Source of the DNA: Planctomycetota bacterium
Lineage (GTDB): Bacteria; Planctomycetota; Phycisphaerae; UBA1845
Direction: 5' to 3'
Length of the DNA stretch: 59,639 bases
Assembly (NCBI GenBank): GCA_024280855.1
Contig: JAJRPG010000092.1
Coordinates: 1 to 59,639, forward strand
This document shows positions 46,440 to 55,078 of the stretch, one piece after another. The notes beneath the pieces were generated by a model. That model saw only the letters and a list, made by a program, of their open reading frames with translations. It did not search any database and was not told the DNA's origin. A program made the position numbers and the translations under genes. Within the stretch, counting starts at the first letter, position 1. Each line of letters opens with the position of its first letter.

Positions 46440-46751
46440 ATCGCAATCAATCCGGGCTGCTATTTAATTGTCAAAGAGCGAGCGAACCCGTTCAGAGCCA
46501 AGTCTGGGGGTAAGGTCCGCACATCTAAGGCGCACTGAATTTTCATGTCACGCGGGAAGCTGACTTCTTCCCGAGTTAATACTTTGATTTGCGTGACACA
46601 AAAAAGCGTTGCTCCATGTAAAGAACAACGCCGGTGATCTATAGAAACTGTTTGCTAGAGAGATCAGAGGGCGTGAAATGCCGGCTGGCTACGTCAGGAA
46701 TGAGGATTAAATTAGTCGTTAGCGCGTACGGGAAATGGTGCTGTGGGTTAA

Positions 46752-46794
46752 TCATCGACTCCCCCAGGTCCAAAAAGAAGGACCCGGGCCACCC
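46752..46794 (+). repeat. Repeat D2L, left end of a second inverted-repeat unit (620 bp)
   Basis: 43 bases from TCATCGACTCCCCC to GGGCCACCC with internal hairpin GGTCC/GGACC around AAAAAGAA. It differs from D1L at a few stem positions and matches its partner 47329-47371 inverted with one mismatch. Confidence 0.9.
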
Positions 46795-46924
46795 CGGCCA
46801 TCTTTTACCCTGCTGTTAGCGTTTTAGTGGCTTAAAGAAAGTTTTTTTATCTAATCAGCTATCTAGCTCTTAATAAAAGCATTACTGTTTTTTCTTGTGT
46901 CTGGTAGCGGTTTTAACTAGAATC

Positions 46925-47278
46925 GTGGCTAGAAAGGTTGGTGTCATTTTGCGTTACCTTATTACTTTATCTTTTGCTTTTCTCCTTGTTGTGGGTTGTG
47001 GGACAAATATCGGCGATCCGCTTGCAGGTAGGACGACATTTGCAGATGCGAGGCAAGTGTGCATTGGGATTTGGGCTACAGAAGCACAGTTCAACGCACT
47101 AGTGATAGGTTCTCGATCTCTCAGAGATGATGGCTCTACTGAAGTTGAATTAACATCAAGAGCAGTTTCCTCATGTAGTACATCATGTGCTAGTATTGGA
47201 TTGCCTGGCGATCCGACTTGTGTATCCACGTGCATTGAGTGCGTATTGCCAACAATTGCCGCCGTCTACGACGAATAG
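46925..47278 (+). CDS. Small Cys-rich lipoprotein inside the second inverted-repeat unit
   Basis: About 117 residues. The start is uncertain: GTG at 46925 or TTG at 46949 (AAAGG 11 bases upstream of the latter); the frame begins at 46895. A signal region LRYLITLSFAFLLVV ends in the lipobox VVGC. The mature part contains ADARQVCIGIWATEAQF and a C-terminal cluster of six cysteines (SSCSTSCASIG, PTCVSTCIECV), probably disulfide-linked outside the cytoplasm. No family recognised. It lies wholly between the two 43-base inverted repeats, as the zinc-ribbon gene does in the first unit. Confidence 0.6.
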   Translation: MARKVGVILRYLITLSFAFLLVVGCGTNIGDPLAGRTTFADARQVCIGIWATEAQFNALVIGSRSLRDDGSTEVELTSRAVSSCSTSCASIGLPGDPTCVSTCIECVLPTIAAVYDE

Positions 47279-47328
47279 ACTACTAGCAAGTGAAAATACC
47301 CTATAGCTTTGAGCCATCAGTCTAGGCC

Positions 47329-47371
47329 GGGTGGCCCGGGTCCTTCTTTTTGGACCTGGGGAAGTCGATGA
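47329..47371 (-). repeat. Repeat D2R, right end of the second inverted-repeat unit
   Basis: Inverted copy of 46752-46794 with one mismatch. The flanks also share TAA/TTA just outside the repeats. The unit is 620 bases end to end. Confidence 0.9.
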
Positions 47372-47395
47372 TTAGACGCCCAACACCACCGCGCG

Positions 47396-47436
47396 TGTGC
47401 CCCATTGTTTGCCTACCGGCAAAAGGTGGGGGAAGA
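47396..47436 (+). repeat. Family-C palindrome, copy C3 (slightly degenerate)
   Basis: GTGTGCCCCATTGTTTGCC with a stem to GGCAAAAGGTGGGG. Head is GTGTGCC rather than GGGTGCC. Directly outside D2R. Confidence 0.6.
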
Positions 47437-47469
47437 ATCTTAGTTAGAAAATATGTCACGCGAGCAATA

Positions 47470-49164
47470 TCAACCAGGAAAATTATCCGCTGCACTCTGC
47501 GAACCTTGATACGCCCGCAAATCAACATGAATTGTGCGTTTTGACTGTGGCAGGTAAATATCAACCGTGTGATCAACAGGTGGCGACGGGTTCACGGCTT
47601 CATAGACATCAATAATTCTACGCCGTGATTTAATCCCAAAGCTCACAGACAACTCATCCGAATCAACAAGCCGATACGCATCACTATTAGCAAGGTGATC
47701 GCGCAGCATCGTATCCTGCTCAACCCAGGTACGATTCGCCCGCTCAATGAAAATGTAAGGAAAACTATAACTGTCTAGAATTTTCTCTATATCATCAACC
47801 GAAGAAACTGACGAGGTAAAATCAATCGCAGGCACGACGTTGCAGGTGTAAAATAGCTTACTCGCCCGAACCACCACGCAGCTACGCCAGGGCATATGCT
47901 CTCGCACCGCAAACACAAAGTCGCCATCTCGAACGCCGCTAAACAGCACAGCACGGCCTTGTATATAAGCATTCTTCCCAACGACCGCCCGCCCATAATC
48001 AGGTTCAAGCGTAATGGGCTGCGAGAGTCCCTGCCAGGTTAGCGTCACCACGCAAATTGCCAACGCTAATTTTTGAAGCATCACGCTCGGTAATCGCAGG
48101 CGCAAAGATTCAACCGTCATCGCCGCCCAAATAGCAATCGGGAAAAGTCCAATACATATAAATCGAGGATTCTTACAATCGATCAAGCTAAGCATCACAT
48201 AGCAAGCTGCAAACCACCCAGCCAGCAGTACGCCCAGTACGATAGATCGCTTAAAACACAGCACCAGCCCCACAGCCGAAATACCCAGCAGCACAGGCCC
48301 GACCATAGATGTCATCTGTCTGGCATAAAACCAAAGCCCCGCTAAGCCCGCGCCATCTTCGTGATTGGTGTACCCGCTAATCACCTGCCGTCCAAGCTCG
48401 TCGAGCATGAAATACACAGCCAGGGTACTCGCCAGATATATACCTACACTGGTTAGCGCGTGTCGAAAACTTACGCGACCCATTAGCCAAAGTACAACTA
48501 CGCTAAGACCAAACGCGCCGGATAAAAACATCGCAGGCTGCTTAAAAAATATAGCTACTAGCACCAGGGCATGAGCTAGTAATAAGCCTCGCCACTTCGG
48601 ACGCTGAATATAACGGCTAAACACAACGCCCGCCCAGATCAGCACAGACAATGTCGGAATCTCCAACATCGCCTGCCGTCCCCATGTCACAAAACTCGGC
48701 ATCGTGACTAGCACAACAACCGCTAACAAGCTCGCACCACTACTCATCCAACGTCGCGCGAATACATACGTGCCACCAGCTGCGATCAATCCAAAGAACA
48801 CCACGCACAGCCTAGCCGTCTGTACAGACACCCCGAATATCGCAAAAAATCCGGCTTCGACCATCGCAAAACCCGGCGGATAATGTTTCCCAATCCCCAG
48901 CGAGGGATAGCGGCCATATTGCTGCTCAGCAAAAGACATAGGCTCGCCCCAAGCCTCTGGCCCCGCGCGAACCCAATCGTAAATCAGCACACCATCCAGC
49001 GCATGCACCGCCCCATCGCCAGACCGAAACCCGCCAACAGAAATACCACTACCAAGCACCAGCGCCGTCACTGCCAGCGCAATACTTAAGCACCAAAAGT
49101 CCTTGCGTCCCCACGAGCCGCATGCTTCAGCTTGCGCGGAGTTGAAACGATAATGTGCTTTCAA
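47470..49164 (-). CDS. Family 39-type membrane glycosyltransferase (ArnT/PMT-like)
   Basis: 564 residues with about ten membrane helices. Hallmarks of the GT-C fold: an acidic luminal motif near the N-terminus (SGDGAVHALDGVLIYDW), YPPGFAMVEAGFFAIFGV, and VTWGRQAMLEIP. Such enzymes transfer sugars from lipid-linked donors to lipids or proteins on the outer face of the inner membrane; donor and acceptor here are unknown. The N-terminus reads NSAQAEACGSWGRK and is encoded by a family-E palindrome (49113-49140). No other cell-wall sugar gene is adjacent. Confidence 0.82.
   Translation of the reverse strand: MKAHYRFNSAQAEACGSWGRKDFWCLSIALAVTALVLGSGISVGGFRSGDGAVHALDGVLIYDWVRAGPEAWGEPMSFAEQQYGRYPSLGIGKHYPPGFAMVEAGFFAIFGVSVQTARLCVVFFGLIAAGGTYVFARRWMSSGASLLAVVVLVTMPSFVTWGRQAMLEIPTLSVLIWAGVVFSRYIQRPKWRGLLLAHALVLVAIFFKQPAMFLSGAFGLSVVVLWLMGRVSFRHALTSVGIYLASTLAVYFMLDELGRQVISGYTNHEDGAGLAGLWFYARQMTSMVGPVLLGISAVGLVLCFKRSIVLGVLLAGWFAACYVMLSLIDCKNPRFICIGLFPIAIWAAMTVESLRLRLPSVMLQKLALAICVVTLTWQGLSQPITLEPDYGRAVVGKNAYIQGRAVLFSGVRDGDFVFAVREHMPWRSCVVVRASKLFYTCNVVPAIDFTSSVSSVDDIEKILDSYSFPYIFIERANRTWVEQDTMLRDHLANSDAYRLVDSDELSVSFGIKSRRRIIDVYEAVNPSPPVDHTVDIYLPQSKRTIHVDLRAYQGSQSAADNFPG
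49113..49140. repeat. Palindrome family E, copy 3, inside a coding sequence
   Basis: CGAGCCGCATGCTTCAGCTT and GCGCGG, identical over 26 bases to the reverse of 17434-17459. It encodes AQAEACGS near the start of the glycosyltransferase. Confidence 0.8.
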
Positions 49165-49403
49165 AAAATTAATGACCTAACACCAAGTTCTATAAGAAAC
49201 AACAGACAACAATAATGTTTAAAAGTGAATCCACCGCCACCAAACGTAACTCTCCCGCAGACACATACTACACACTACGCAAAAGGCATATCGGACATGC
49301 TATGAAAGGTATTTCGCAATATTTGGAGGGTATCAGCAAGCTGAAAATAAAGTGAGTTACCAGCATCGCCAGGCTGGATTTTCTTATCAAATGTGGCTGC
49401 AAC

Positions 49404-50009
49404 CTAAGGCCAAATCTCAACAGGGTCGCCCAGTCGCAAGACTTGAAAAAGCTCTTCGATATGTTCGTCAGAAACAGCCACACACCCAGCCGTAGACCCA
49501 GGCCCCGCGCGACCGCCATGTAGCCCAATCCCGCCGCCCAGCGCCGTAGTCCAATCGGGACATCGCCCCTCATCCAAAGCCGCCCGCAGCGCCTCGGCTT
49601 CGCCTTCGGTAATCAGCCCTGACACAAGCCCCGATGCGACGGCTTTTTTATCGGGATAATCAATTCCCAAAAAACGATGGTAGGGACTATCCGGGTTTGC
49701 GGTCACGATATGAAAGCGCCCGATAGGCGTTCGCATATCACCATCACGAGCCTTCCCACCCTTCGCACTTCGGCCAATGTTGATGTGATATGTCCGCACT
49801 AAATCATCACCATCGTACAAATACAGTAAGCGAGATTCCTTGAGTATCACCACGCGCGGCGTATGAACCACGAGCTTGCCATGCTCGTCAGCCGAGGTTT
49901 TTGAAGGGAATCGCTTCAGCGAGACGACTACCAATGCTGCACCGATTAAGGCCACCACAATTACGGACGTAAACGCTCGACGATAGAACTGGGCCATCTT
50001 TCCATCCAT
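49404..50009 (-). CDS. L,D-transpeptidase (YkuD domain), membrane-anchored
   Basis: About 201 residues from the ATG at 50009; the alternative ATG at 49997 is close, and the upstream frame overlaps the divergent sigma gene. One N-terminal helix (FTSVIVVALIGAALVVVSL) then the YkuD domain from VVILKESRLLYLYDGDD. The active-site block is present: HGGRAGPGSTAGCVAVSD with catalytic Cys, and TPIGRFHIV. L,D-transpeptidases make 3-3 peptidoglycan cross-links or attach lipoproteins; their presence supports a peptidoglycan-containing envelope. It is divergent from the ECF sigma gene. Confidence 0.88.
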   Translation of the reverse strand: MDGKMAQFYRRAFTSVIVVALIGAALVVVSLKRFPSKTSADEHGKLVVHTPRVVILKESRLLYLYDGDDLVRTYHINIGRSAKGGKARDGDMRTPIGRFHIVTANPDSPYHRFLGIDYPDKKAVASGLVSGLITEGEAEALRAALDEGRCPDWTTALGGGIGLHGGRAGPGSTAGCVAVSDEHIEELFQVLRLGDPVEIWP

Positions 50010-50103
50010 GAAAGCAGCAAAAAGCAACGAAACGACCGTAAAACACTCCGTAAAATCAGGGATTTTCGTAGCATCCACGCCATGACGAGGATACAATGGG
50101 CAT

Positions 50104-50709
50104 ATGGAAGCGCCAACGGATGAACAACTTCTGCAAGAATATACCACTGGCCAGGTGGCCAGCTTCGAGCTATTGGTGCGCCGCCATAGTAGCGAGCTGT
50201 TCAAATTCGTCGTGCGATTTACGTCCGATTCCGTCGCGGCTGAAGATGTCGTTCAGGAGACTTTTTTGCAGGTCCACACCTCCGCGTCGCGCTTCGACAC
50301 GACCCGGCGATTCAAACCCTGGCTATTCACCATCGCGGCCAACAAAGCCCGAGATTATTTACGAAAACGTAAGCGGCGACACGAATACTCGTTCGAGGCC
50401 AGCGTCTCCGGCCAAGACGATTCCGGCCAGCGTTTCCTCGACATGCTCTCCGACGATAGCCCCGAAACTGATGAAGGATTACTGATAGATGAGAAGCGGG
50501 CCACCATTAAAGCAACAGTTGACGCAATGCCTGATAAACTCCGCGAAATACTAATTTTAGCCTATTTTCACCGATTGGCGTACAAGGAAATCGGTGAGAT
50601 TATTGGCATTCCTGTAGGTACGGTAAAAAGCCGATTGCACACAGCCGTGGCGTCTTTTCGTGGACTTTATGATTCTCATGCAAAAAATCGTTCTCAGCCC
50701 GAACCGTGA
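50104..50709 (+). CDS. ECF RNA polymerase sigma factor
   Basis: 201 residues. Region 2: FELLVRRHSSELFKFVVRF, AAEDVVQETFLQVHTSASRF, PWLFTIAANKARDYLRKRKR. Region 4: LREILILAYFHRLAYKEIGE and IPVGTVKSRLHTAVASFR. The gene just downstream encodes its probable anti-sigma partner. A GAGGAT precedes the ATG at 50104 by 12 bases. Confidence 0.92.
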   Translation: MEAPTDEQLLQEYTTGQVASFELLVRRHSSELFKFVVRFTSDSVAAEDVVQETFLQVHTSASRFDTTRRFKPWLFTIAANKARDYLRKRKRRHEYSFEASVSGQDDSGQRFLDMLSDDSPETDEGLLIDEKRATIKATVDAMPDKLREILILAYFHRLAYKEIGEIIGIPVGTVKSRLHTAVASFRGLYDSHAKNRSQPEP

Positions 50710-50802
50710 CGAAACGGCTGCGTAACATAGATGGCGAGCTTCGATCTGGGGTCTACTCGCATTTAGATAAGGGTTCTCTTTTTTAATTAGGGATTGGCAC
50801 AT

Positions 50803-51855
50803 ATGCCCGAACAGCGAAACGCTGAAACACTTTTACTCGACCTTCACCTTGAGCGCCTTAGCCACGATGATAAAGCTTGGCTTCAAGCGGAACTTCTCCA
50901 CGATGCTGGCCTTCGAGCTAAGTCCGATAAACTCGGAAATCTTCTTCGCCCTTTAGACCATTGGACTGCGCCGCAGCCTTCGACCAACCTCGCGGACAGA
51001 ATTTTGGCCGCCGTGAAAGAAGCTGATGCGACACCTGTGTCCGATGAGAATTTGACATTTACGCAGGCTAAGACTGAACGTTTTTTCCGGGCTATGCCGG
51101 TTCGGTCGCTGAAAGAATTTTTAGCCATCGCCGCCTGTATCGCGCTCATCGCCACCGTAGCTATCCCTGCGATTTACGGCGTTCGTGCGCAAGCACAACT
51201 TAGCCAATGCACCAGTAACCTCGGTTCGATTTTTCAAGGCGTTCGCTTGTATCAAGCGGCCTTCGGCGGCGCGTTGCCTTATGCTGGAAATGAAATTGGC
51301 GCTTCCTGGCTTCCCGGTAGCGATAGCGGCGCACCGTATATGTCGAACAGCCGTCACGTTTACCTTTTGACCAAGCTAAATTATGGTCCGCAGCCGGAAC
51401 ACTTTGCGTGTCCGTGTTGCAGCACATCTGAGGCGATGCAGCATGACCAGCTAGCTTCTCACAACGACTTTGCACAAGGTGCGAACATTACCTATGCCTC
51501 GCTCAACATGGCTGGGACTACACCAAACCTTCGTCCTCGCGGCGCGATTGCTTATATGAGTGATGCGAATCCTATGTTTGTTGATGGCCGATTTGATGCC
51601 AAGGTGAATCCCATGAGCGCCAACTCACCCACCCACGGCGGGCGAGGTCAAACCGTGCTGACGCTTGATGGCACTGTCCGTCAATTAACCACGCCCAATT
51701 ACGGCACAAACAAAGACAACCTGTGGATGGCTGGTGACATTCGTTATTACAACGGCACGGAAACCCCAGCCACCGACGATGACGCTTTCTTAATCCAAGG
51801 CTATCCCGTCACCGATCTAAAACTAATCACCCGCTCTCGTCGGCAGCATTACTAA
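50803..51855 (+). CDS. Putative anti-sigma factor fused to a pseudopilin-like (H-X9-DG) extracytoplasmic domain
   Basis: About 350 residues from the ATG at 50803 (AGGGA about 10 bases upstream; the TTG at 50794 has none). The cytoplasmic part (1-108) is helical, with LLLDLHLERLSHDDKAWLQ resembling anti-sigma N-termini but lacking the zinc HxxxCxxC. One membrane helix follows (KEFLAIAACIALIATVAIPA). The exposed part begins QLSQCTSNLGSIFQGVRLYQ and ends PTHGGRGQTVLTLDGTVRQL, both typical of planctomycete DUF1559/H-X9-DG prepilin-like proteins. It follows the ECF sigma gene by 93 bases. The fusion suggests a surface-signal sensor (inference). Confidence 0.72.
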   Translation: MPEQRNAETLLLDLHLERLSHDDKAWLQAELLHDAGLRAKSDKLGNLLRPLDHWTAPQPSTNLADRILAAVKEADATPVSDENLTFTQAKTERFFRAMPVRSLKEFLAIAACIALIATVAIPAIYGVRAQAQLSQCTSNLGSIFQGVRLYQAAFGGALPYAGNEIGASWLPGSDSGAPYMSNSRHVYLLTKLNYGPQPEHFACPCCSTSEAMQHDQLASHNDFAQGANITYASLNMAGTTPNLRPRGAIAYMSDANPMFVDGRFDAKVNPMSANSPTHGGRGQTVLTLDGTVRQLTTPNYGTNKDNLWMAGDIRYYNGTETPATDDDAFLIQGYPVTDLKLITRSRRQHY

Positions 51856-51867
51856 ACAATTTAGAAC

Positions 51868-51885
51868 GTCATGCAATAGCATGAC
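51868..51885. repeat. Palindrome GTCATGCAATAGCATGAC
   Basis: An 18-base near-palindrome, related to the inverted repeat at 12411-12456. Confidence 0.55.
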
Positions 51886-52083
51886 CTACGTTTCAGATTA
51901 CTTTATTGGCTGAAACGGCCCCACGTCCTCATGTCGAGTGAAAATGGGATAGCGTTGGCGTCACATCTCTGGCATTTTCGGTATTAGGATCGCCCAGATT
52001 GAACTTAGAGTGCAGAGTGGCTAGAATGACTGCTCGGAGCCGGCTTATGAAAAATCTTAGATAGAAATTGAGAGGTAGTGGCC

Positions 52084-53607
52084 ATGAGATGCGCAAACCT
52101 TGTGTGTCAATCCACAACTCTGACTTTGGGCTTTTTGATTAGCACCCAGACGGTGATGCTTTCAGGATGTACGATGCCTACTGACGAGGATACCTCGACT
52201 ACCATATCAACACCCGACGGACGAGCCAGCCTAAGCGTGCCACTTGGCGCACTCCCGGAAGGGATGACGATGGATGACATCATCATTAGTGAAAGTAGCA
52301 TTGACATTGATGTCTACGCTGAATTGGGTGTTGATCCGCCGCTAGCCGTCTTTAAGTTGGAGCCAGACGGACTACAATTCTCTGAGCCAGTAACCCTTAC
52401 CGTCGAGCTGGCAGTCACAGACTCCACAAATCGACATATCGAGGCCTCCCTTGTTTCCGGAGAAGAAGTGGAGTCCTTTACAGACGTGGTGAGCGAACTC
52501 GACCTGGAGACTAATACGATCACTGCTTCTATGCAGCTAACACATTTCAGCAGTGTGTGGATCCATTACAACATCGATGTGTTCAGTACTGTGATCGACA
52601 CGTCAACAGCTGAAGTCGTTATCGGGGAGTCATCCGAGGTCAAAATCACAGTGACGCGAATGGTTGAACCTGGAACGTTGCTAAGTGTCCTACAATACGA
52701 TGACGGCACACAAGTGCAAATATCATTGGGGCACAGCCCGTTGCTCCCTGATAGTGCAAGCGATGACACTTGGACCTTGGAAGGTGATTTAACAGCGATT
52801 GGGCCGGTCACGCCGTCAAAAGTCGAAAATTTTCCACCATTGTCCAGCACTTCCGGCCAAACTTTCACGCTCCCAACCCAAAAATTTGAATGTACGTCGC
52901 AAGGAGAAACTTCCATGAGCTATATAGCCACTGGTCTATATCACAGAGCCATGGTCACCGTCACGAAAAATTTCGGCGTCTTTGACAGGGGTTTGGATGA
53001 TAGGAAAGAGTCTGTTACTCCTGAGATTGTTGACTCGGCGCGGTGTGTCGAGAAGAGCGCCTGCTGCGTAGACGGACAATGTAAATCTGCTGGCGAAGTA
53101 GCGTGTTTAGCTATGAATGGCACGCACCTCGGATCTGGAAAAACCTGTGATGCCAACGAATGCGCGATGCTGATCGGCGCGTGTTGCATTGGAGATGGCT
53201 CCTGCGTCGATACCACCCAAAGTCTCTGTGCCGCTATGGACGCAGAAGTGGGTAGCTCATTCGTGCGGTCGGGATCAGTCTGCATGGAATTAGGATGCGA
53301 GACAATTGTTGGTGCCTGCTGCATAGAAGATGGTGGCTGCGTCGAGGTTACACAGGATGCTTGCGCCGCAAGGTCGCCGGAATTTGCAAGCACGTTTCAG
53401 GGAGTGGGACGGTCCTGCGCCGACGGCAACGGAGGTATGCTTTGTGACGGTGTTCAAGCGGGTGCTTGTTGTTTCAACGGCGTTTGCCAGGTTTTTGCGA
53501 AAACGCAATGCGATCTCATCGAAGGCACATACCTTGGCGACCATTTTCTTTGCAGTAACCGCGATGTGCAGCCCGTGATGCGCGACAAATATCGCTTTAG
53601 CTATTAA
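52084..53607 (+). CDS. Cys-rich lipoprotein with repeated ACC..G.C modules
   Basis: About 507 residues from the ATG at 52084, with GAGAGG 8 bases upstream. A signal region ends in a lipobox (VMLSGC). Residues 30-290 form beta-rich units: an N-terminal ZU5-like domain (ASLSVPLGALPEG, FSEPVTLTVEL) and a second Ig-like part. The C-terminal third has four cysteine modules: SACCVDGQC, GACCIGDGSCVDTTQSLC, GACCIEDGGCVEVTQDAC and GACCFNGVCQVFAKTQC. These ACC..G.C modules are familiar from planctomycete extracellular proteins (from memory). Probably surface-exposed and disulfide-rich; function unknown. Confidence 0.72.
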   Translation: MRCANLVCQSTTLTLGFLISTQTVMLSGCTMPTDEDTSTTISTPDGRASLSVPLGALPEGMTMDDIIISESSIDIDVYAELGVDPPLAVFKLEPDGLQFSEPVTLTVELAVTDSTNRHIEASLVSGEEVESFTDVVSELDLETNTITASMQLTHFSSVWIHYNIDVFSTVIDTSTAEVVIGESSEVKITVTRMVEPGTLLSVLQYDDGTQVQISLGHSPLLPDSASDDTWTLEGDLTAIGPVTPSKVENFPPLSSTSGQTFTLPTQKFECTSQGETSMSYIATGLYHRAMVTVTKNFGVFDRGLDDRKESVTPEIVDSARCVEKSACCVDGQCKSAGEVACLAMNGTHLGSGKTCDANECAMLIGACCIGDGSCVDTTQSLCAAMDAEVGSSFVRSGSVCMELGCETIVGACCIEDGGCVEVTQDACAARSPEFASTFQGVGRSCADGNGGMLCDGVQAGACCFNGVCQVFAKTQCDLIEGTYLGDHFLCSNRDVQPVMRDKYRFSY

Positions 53608-53744
53608 CTAGGTTTGGATTCTCTATGTGATAAGGCTGGTGCGCCACCCGGCCTACGTTTCTACTATAATAGTCGTGCGTGCCTTGTTATTGGAATTGGT
53701 ATTGCCTGGCTTTATGGCTACGTTGTGCTTCGCAGCTTGTCGAA

Positions 53745-54836
53745 CTATGGTCGCAGACCGACGGTAGATACGCGACGAAAGACCAATGATCCAACAGAAA
53801 GCACCAGAAGAATCATGATAGCTAGGCCCCACTCCGACACAGTTGGTACTGGTGCGGTAGCATCTCCCCAGAAGTAAACAAATGTGGCACCGCTGAGGCC
53901 CCCGCTGCCGATTGGTACGAAAGTATCTATGAGAGCGCCGGTATCTGGATGGTATCGCCTTACGCGATTAATACTGGCACTAGTTACATAGAGCGAACCA
54001 TCAGGTCCAAAGACAATTCCGGTACAGCCTGTCGCCCCACTCGCAAAGGTTCCAAGGAAGCTACCTGTTGCATCAAATTGCCGAATGGTACTATTTCCCT
54101 CATTCGAAACTAGAACCCGACCATCACTTCTGAACAGAACAGTACGCGGTTTTGAAATGCCTGAATTCGCATCTGCAAAAATTTTGATAAAGGCTCCCGT
54201 AGTACCGTTATAAACCAAAACTCTGTTGTTGTTGTAGCTGGGGACATAGAGGTTTCCGTCGGGCCCGAAGGCCATTCCCGCATCTGGTCCATTGAGCCCG
54301 CCAAGCCCAGATGAGACAAATTCGTCGATGAACGCACCAGTTATCCCGTCGTAGCGCAGGATGTTGTTATTATTGAAGCTGGCCACATAAAGATTGCCGT
54401 CTGGCCCTATAGCCATACCAGTTGGCGAATCCAACCCGCCAGATTCATCTACAACTACCGTCGCGGGGTTATCCCAGACAAAGATGCCCATGAATGCCCC
54501 TGTTTGCCAGTTGAAGCGAAGTATGCGGTCATTCTTTTCGCCAGCAATGTACAAATTGTCGTCCGGCCCCCTGAGAATTGTCATTGATCCTTCAACGTCG
54601 CCAGTGGTATCAAGTGTAAATTCGAACGCTCCGGTGCAGGCATTGTAGGCGTAGATGTCATTGGACGCCCAACCGGAAACGAGCAACCGCAGCCCATTAC
54701 AAGAAGAAATTGGCTCACTTGCCCTAGAGACTGTGGGCAACAACGAACACCCCAGAAACACGATTATCGCTACGTAACTTGTACGCGAAGTCGATATAAT
54801 CTGCCGTTGACTCACTTTATTTACATAATCACACAT
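53745..54836 (-). CDS. Secreted NHL-type beta-propeller with VPTVSEWG sorting tail
   Basis: About 363 residues from the ATG at 54836, chosen because GGAG lies 8 bases upstream; the open frame extends to 54962. After a signal peptide (ends SRAS) come at least six blades of the form GPDGNLYVASFNNNNILRYD / GPDGNLYVPSYNNNRVLVYN, an NHL/SMP-30 propeller. The end reads VPTVSEWGLAIMILLVLSVG SLVFRR: a short motif, a hydrophobic helix and a basic tail, the plan of IPTL-CTERM sorting signals. It is probably cut and anchored or released by an exosortase-type enzyme that is not in the window. Confidence 0.85.
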   Translation of the reverse strand: MCDYVNKVSQRQIISTSRTSYVAIIVFLGCSLLPTVSRASEPISSCNGLRLLVSGWASNDIYAYNACTGAFEFTLDTTGDVEGSMTILRGPDDNLYIAGEKNDRILRFNWQTGAFMGIFVWDNPATVVVDESGGLDSPTGMAIGPDGNLYVASFNNNNILRYDGITGAFIDEFVSSGLGGLNGPDAGMAFGPDGNLYVPSYNNNRVLVYNGTTGAFIKIFADANSGISKPRTVLFRSDGRVLVSNEGNSTIRQFDATGSFLGTFASGATGCTGIVFGPDGSLYVTSASINRVRRYHPDTGALIDTFVPIGSGGLSGATFVYFWGDATAPVPTVSEWGLAIMILLVLSVGSLVFRRVSTVGLRP

Positions 54837-55078
54837 AATCGTATCTCCGATAAAATGGCGTCTACTCGGCATCAATAACGTATTGAAGCGAGCAGTGTTC
54901 CCCCTCCAGTCGATGCAATTCCTGTAGCACCTCATCAAGACGCGCCTGCTGCAAAAATCCACCGAAAGTCTTGTCTACCATCTCATAGCTCGGGAATTTT
55001 GATAACCGAACATCGGTTTAACAAATATATGGAAAGATGGCCCGCAGGCAGCGTGACATATCCAGGGAAATGTAAATC

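Larger units (their letters stand above)
46384..46924. other. Gene-free repeat-rich stretch after carB
   Basis: 541 bases with a family-C unit (46395-46439), a nested structure in which TGTCACGC (46547-46554) pairs with GCGTGACA (46592-46599) around GGGAAG/CTTCCC, a hairpin GCGTTG/CAACGC just after it, and D2L (46752-46794). No frame here looks like a protein. Confidence 0.5.

Noticed and set aside
46634-46819. 61-codon frame after carB
   Set aside because: Most of its 3' part is the D2L repeat and no ribosome binding site precedes it.
53614-53877. 87-codon plus-strand frame after the Cys-rich lipoprotein
   Set aside because: Half of it is antisense to the sorting-tail end of the propeller gene, and there is no ribosome binding site; a short hydrophobic stretch is the only feature.
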